In this document: one piece after another, positions 60,107 through 64,000 of the stretch
How positions within the stretch are numbered: the first letter of the stretch is position 1
How the letters are laid out: each line of letters starts with the position of its first letter
NCBI GenBank assembly: GCA_028583415.1
Contig: CM053274.1
Span: 93,528,549 to 93,592,548, forward strand
From: Protea cynaroides
Lineage: Eukaryota > Streptophyta > Magnoliopsida > Proteales > Proteaceae
DNA: 64,000 nucleotides
Direction of reading: 5' to 3'
Made by a program: the position numbers and the translations under genes
Notes under the pieces: generated by a model
What the model was told of the DNA's origin: nothing
Database searches by the model: none
The model's input: the letters and a program-made list of their open reading frames with translations, nothing else

Positions 60107-61379
60107 TCAGCCTCCATTCCTCAGTATCATCAAACATTGTACACACCTGATGAATGTCCTGCAACATAAAATGCCGTACGTTGAAAACTGGTCTTCTTAG
60201 GATCATCAGAAAAGAGATATCCATTCTGATCCATGTCAAACTATCCTTAGTTTCATGGGTTATTATCTACCTAACCATTCATTTGATTGAGTTCAGTTCA
60301 TCTGTACATATATTTCCCATGAGATCTCATCACCTACCTCTGGAATATGAGACCTAAGTGGATAGGAAGGCCTACAAATGTACGAGGCTCCATTTATTTC
60401 AGGGTCTGGAGAGGGTACGTAGTTTTACTCCCACAATATGGAGAGATTGATTCTTAGTTTCGAGCCTATGACCACCAGATTACAATATGATAATCTTTAC
60501 CATCACACTAAGGCTCGCCCTCACCCACTGGATATGAACAGTCATGAAATCTCATAGAAAGTACATCTTGCAGGCAAAGAAAAAGAGCAGTTGAGGAAAT
60601 TGATACGTACTGCCATGGAATATCTCCTACAAGTAACCAGTCCCCATCGGTGTCTCGGTAAGCCAGGGTGTAAGGTGCATCGTATGATCCCCTCTTATCT
60701 TCTTGATCTGCGTTGATGAATTATAGTAACTGAAGATGTTGGGAATATAACATGGATTAAAAGAAGATTTGGGAATGAAACCCAACTCACATTTTCCAAA
60801 CATGTCGATCAAGGTGTTGATAAGGGTCTGATAAGAATGATGAAGGCTAAGATCAACTTTCCTTCCAATGGCAACACCTTCCATCTTCACCTTCACGTAC
60901 ATTGAGTTGGGTCTTATTTCATTCCTCTGGTCATTCTGAACCTGACCAGCTTGATTCTGCTGTTGTTGGTGGTGGTCATGGCCATGAAAATGATGACGAA
61001 GATGAAGATTACTCCTGCAACGCTTGATGGGTGGCCACCCTACAATCCCATTTCCCTCTCCAAAGCTCCTATATTAAGTATTTATCCTCATTAGAAATTA
61101 GAATTTAGAATTTAGAATTTAGAATTCAGAATCCAGAACAATAGTAGTTAAGACTTACTCGTTAATGGTGGAAGACGAGCTGTCCTCGGGGTCATCACCA
61201 TCATCCTCATCGTTTGGTGGTTTATCATTCCATGACAGAAGAGGCAGTGTTTGAGCAATCTGGAGGGCATCATCATGATCATCATAGAAGGTACGCTTCT
61301 GGGCTTTGTTCTCATATTTATTTAAGTAGAGATGCTTGATTGGATTGCTTGGAAGAGCGAGACCCAGTTCAAGGTCCAT
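60107..61379 (-). CDS. IAA29: Aux/IAA auxin-response repressor, IAA29 type
   Basis: Four exons (61159-61379, 60791-61068, 60611-60707, 60107-60158) join in frame to 215 residues. Domain I is the LxLxL EAR motif LELGLAL at residues 3-9. Domain II, the TIR1/AFB degron, is VGWPPIKR (83-90). A His/Gln-rich stretch (about 95-112) separates it from the PB1 domain: MYVKVKMEGVAIGRKVDLSL (130-149, with the conserved basic face), and YRDTDGDWLLVGDIPW (183-198, the acidic OPCA part). The tail is short, QTFIRCVQCLMILRNGG. The short C-terminus, His-rich linker and TLINTLIDMF segment fit IAA29 of Arabidopsis (At4g32280). The protein binds ARF factors in the nucleus and is destroyed when auxin is present. 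The last exon is tiny (52 bp) and lies beyond an intron that holds an Au SINE. The splice phases all agree. Confidence 0.9.
60385..60524 (-). mobile_element. Au SINE in intron 3 of the IAA29-type gene
   Basis: The minus strand reads GCGAGCCTTAGTGTGATGGT (head and A box), TAATCTGGTGGTCATAGGCT then CGAAAC (B box), and TACGTACCCTCTCCAGACCC. This parallels the Au SINE at 56928-57100. It has the same orientation as the gene. Diverged; no target duplication seen. Confidence 0.7.
61091..61130 (+). repeat. (TTAGAAT)n-type repeat in intron 1 of the IAA29-type gene
   Basis: About five tandem 7-base units (TTAGAAT with small changes) within the 90-bp first intron. Confidence 0.85.
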
Positions 61380-61517
61380 AAAATAAGGAACAAAGAGAGA
61401 GATGTGAGCTGAGATATGGGTTTTGATTGACCTCTAAAATTTTTGAAGGGATGATGGCTCTCTTGGGTTTGTGAGGATTTTAATAACAAAAAATTGGTAG
61501 AAGAAGACTGGGACATA

Positions 61518-61706
61518 CCGACAAGAGGGTGGGGGTTATTTGGTTTAAAGACATTAAAAGACAAAGAGATGAAGAAAGAGATAGAGAAAGGGGTGCGGTC
61601 CAGGCATGAAGGGTTCTCTTTTTCTAAGGTGTCTGTATTAGTGCTCGACTTTTTCCTAACCCTTCTGGGATGCTTGTCTCCATGCTCTTCGATTTTGGAA
61701 CCGACA
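61518..61706 (-). promoter_or_regulatory. Three auxin-response-element-like hexamers upstream of the IAA29-type gene
   Basis: CCGACA (complement TGTCGG) at 61518-61523 and 61701-61706, and TGTCTC at 61675-61680, lie 139 to 327 bp upstream of the start codon. TGTCNN hexamers are ARF binding sites. The 61675 and 61701 sites face each other with 20 bp between. Hexamers occur by chance, so this is suggestive only. Confidence 0.35.
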
Positions 61707-61744
61707 AGGTCCCTTTCTGGTCCCCTACTTGTTCTCTCTCACAC

Positions 61745-61905
61745 ATGGTTTAAGGTATATCCAATAACTTCATTTTTTTTACTTTTCAATTTAGCATGGG
61801 TCATGTGTCATTCTGTCATTGGTTTCTTATTTTGTCATTGATTTCATATCGATCCAATGATCAAGATCGATTTTGGGAGTGACCGATACCTTACTAAAAC
61901 CATGT
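61745..61905. mobile_element. Foldback element with ACATGGTTTAAGGTAT-type ends
   Basis: The left end is ACATGGTTTAAGGTATATCC; the complement of the right end is ACATGGTTTTAGTAAGGTAT. The interior includes ATTTCATATCGATCCAATGA. It is related to the element at 47720-47965. It lies upstream of the IAA29-type gene. Confidence 0.5.
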
Positions 61906-63294
61906 GATCTCTTTCTAGCACAGACACAAAGTCCAGTTAGTCACATTGTCTTTAACAGTGAGGGCACTGAAGCAAAAGTTGGGTTTGAGGGAGGACCACA
62001 TAGACTGCAACATAGACTGCAACCCTAATTGTAAGGGGTGTGTGTGAGGGGCAGAACTGTAGGACGACCCATCTTTGTGTTAGTGTCAACTGGTTACGAC
62101 TATTAGGACCTGCCCACTTCCATGTCCTTAATTTTGTTCTATTTGGGGACATGTTTTGGGGAGTTTCTTTTAAAATTATTTCAGTGAAGATATTCAACTT
62201 TTGATAGCTTTACAATTAATGCATGTCCTCCCTAATTCTCCATTTTTATTGATATGATATAAGAAATTAAGAGGGTTACTCATATTTAAATTACAAATTA
62301 CATCTCCATGCATGAAAGATACTCCATTGTTAGATAATCCTCCATCAATAATTGGCAGCATTCAGTGGTTATTTTGAGGGTTGCTGGCTAGTCTGTGTAA
62401 AATACTTTAGTCAACTTGTTCCTCTTTTGATTTAAAAAAAAAAAAAAAAAAAAAAAGAAGGGGAAGAGGGTTTCTAGGGGTGGTAGAAATCGCAACTTGC
62501 ATATCAACCTAATAAAAAAATACAGGTTAAAGAAACTAGAGATGGCGGAGAGGTTTAAAAAGAAGAAGAGAGATGGAAAGTGATGGAGGGACAGAGAGAT
62601 GAAGAGAAGACATACCTCGCTTGTAGCACCAAGAACTTCTGCAGTAGAGGAAAATGAAGAAGAAGAGAGTATGAAGCAAATCTCGGTTTCTCTCTTTTTT
62701 ATCGGGCACAACTCTAATTTTTGGAAAATTTGTTCTAGGTTGTTCTTTCATCTTATTCATCTCTGAGAATGGAAAAACATCCTAGAAATGTCAAATGCCA
62801 AAACGTTCTGAACAATACTTTTTGTTCTATCAGAACGAAAGTAACATAATAACTATTCTTCAGGAGAGTTACCAAACGCAGCCTATGATGATTCCCGGAT
62901 GAGATAGGGGGTATTACGGGAACTTCAAATACAAGGTGGTTTTTGTGCTTTTGAGTATGAATGACTCAAGATCATAGAGACCTTTTAAGCCTTAGCTGAA
63001 CGGCACTGTAAAAAAAGTTTTACCGATAACATACTTTTACTTCCCAAAATCAAATGATGTATTAAATTTTGGGGAGGGGGTTTCCCACAATGCGAGTGAG
63101 GGGAAACTCTCACACCACATCAATGGGGACACGAGAATGGTATTGTCAATAAAGACAACATGGTCATGGAAGTGAGAGAAAATACAAGAATGTGAAAAGA
63201 GGTTGGAAAAGATTCTTACATTGGCATTGTGGGGATCTTTTCCCCAAATTTTTTTACATGATATTTTGCTATCCATTTTATTGAATACTCTGAT

Positions 63295-63337
63295 CACCTA
63301 ACTTATGTTCTACCAAAAAGAAACACCTAACTTATGT
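63295..63337 (+). mobile_element. Minimal retro-insert between 14-bp perfect duplications
   Basis: CACCTAACTTATGT occurs at 63295-63308 and 63324-63337. The 15 bases between are TCTACCAAAAAGAAA, i.e. TACC followed by an A-rich tail. Confidence 0.7.
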
Positions 63338-63771
63338 AAGAATTACAGGTTTTTTTTATTAGGGGAGTCATTCTCACAAACTGATCCAATAGGAAGAAGT
63401 GGCAGCTAACTCTGGATTTGGTTGACTACTTTACCAAACGAGTCAATAAACTGATCAGCTGGGGCACCCAATGACCCAACTCAGCACTGCATTTTACTGA
63501 GCACCCACCCAATCTGAAATTACTAGAACTAGGGTTGCAACTCGGGCCAGCCAAAAAAACTTGGGCTTAATTTTGAACAACACAGGGCCAGGCCTAACCC
63601 AGACCAGCCCAAGTTTCACCCATAAGGTAGTTTTGGCTTTTTACCCACCAAATCAATTGCCATCCGTAGTATTGGTTCAGTTTCGGTTTACCATATGTAT
63701 ATGTAGTAACAAGTTGACTTAATGGGATCTATTGGGCTATTATCGAGTTGTTTTGGTTTCGATGTTGGTTT

Positions 63772-63773
<2 letters not shown>

Positions 63774-63854
<81 letters not shown>
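63774..63854 (+). repeat. (TA)n microsatellite
   Basis: An uninterrupted TA run of about 80 bases. Confidence 0.95.
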
Positions 63855-63857
<3 letters not shown>

Positions 63858-64000
63858 ATAAAAGGTTGGCTTAACAAACTCTTATCCACTATCGAACTGA
63901 TTCAGTTTCGATCCTATTGGTCTAGTTTGATTCGATCCTATCAATTGGTCCAATTCAATTTTGATTTTCCACCGAACTCTAAAATCACAGTCCAATAAAA

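Larger units (their letters stand above)
61906..64000. other. Right flank; no gene seen
   Basis: Holds poly(A/T) runs, a short retro-insert (63295-63337), a long TA microsatellite (63774-63854) and TTTCGGTT/GATTCGATCC-type relic motifs near the edge. A single transposon-like end (minus strand GGCTGCGTTTGGTAACTCTC, ending at 62884) has no partner that I could find. No coding sequence recognised. Confidence 0.45.

Noticed and set aside
62536..62884. A transposon end reading GGCTGCGTTTGGTAACTCTC on the minus strand
   Set aside because: It resembles a Harbinger or hAT end, but I could not find the matching opposite end or a target duplication, so no element is called.

Overview
This is plant nuclear DNA, almost certainly from a seed plant. 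Three things show it: AT-rich intergenic sequence full of small transposons, GT-AG introns, and five plant-specific protein-coding genes. I cannot name the species. Two copies of the plant Au-type SINE and the mixed gene order fit an early-branching eudicot or a magnoliid, but that is inference.

Layout. Positions 1-8.9 kb hold no gene that I can support, only retroelement relics (a complete TRIM of about 300 bp at 429-725 and a solo TRIM LTR at 3853-3958). PIFI, a chloroplast protein linked to NDH-dependent chlororespiration, runs on + at 8918-11949 in 8 exons. A two-exon phosphatidylcholine:diacylglycerol cholinephosphotransferase (ROD1/PDCT) is on - at 14696-15638. Positions 16-22 kb hold a decayed LINE with a nested SINE, and a Mutator-type MITE. 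A single-exon ANTH clathrin adaptor (ECA4/CAP1 type) is on - at 22297-24264. A 25-exon TOPLESS-family co-repressor, closest to TPR4, is on - at 27050-38723. Then follow about 21 kb of transposon-rich intergenic DNA: two more copies of the MITE, a large direct duplication, and two PIF/Harbinger-type elements with TTA target duplications. An Aux/IAA repressor of IAA29 type lies on - at 60107-61379, in 4 exons. The last 2.6 kb is repeats.

How the genes relate. PIFI, ROD1 and TPR4 correspond to neighbouring Arabidopsis loci (At3g15840, At3g15820, At3g15880). The ANTH gene and IAA29 correspond to another adjacent Arabidopsis pair (At4g32285, At4g32280). The window therefore looks like an ancestral block that was split between two Arabidopsis regions after genome duplication and gene loss. 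IAA29 carries an LxLxL EAR motif, which is the ligand of the TOPLESS/TPR N-terminal domain, so a repressor and a potential co-repressor lie about 21 kb apart.

Most interesting mobile DNA. (1) A family of 243-249 bp foldback MITEs has three copies here, each with a 9-10 bp perfect target duplication. One copy also has a natural empty site in the second copy of the segmental duplication. (2) Several tiny retro-inserts consist of little more than TACC plus a poly(A) run, flanked by 11-17 bp target duplications. They look like SINE or LINE insertions truncated almost to nothing. A bodiless 104-bp tRNA-like SINE with an 18-bp perfect target duplication sits in a TPR4 intron.
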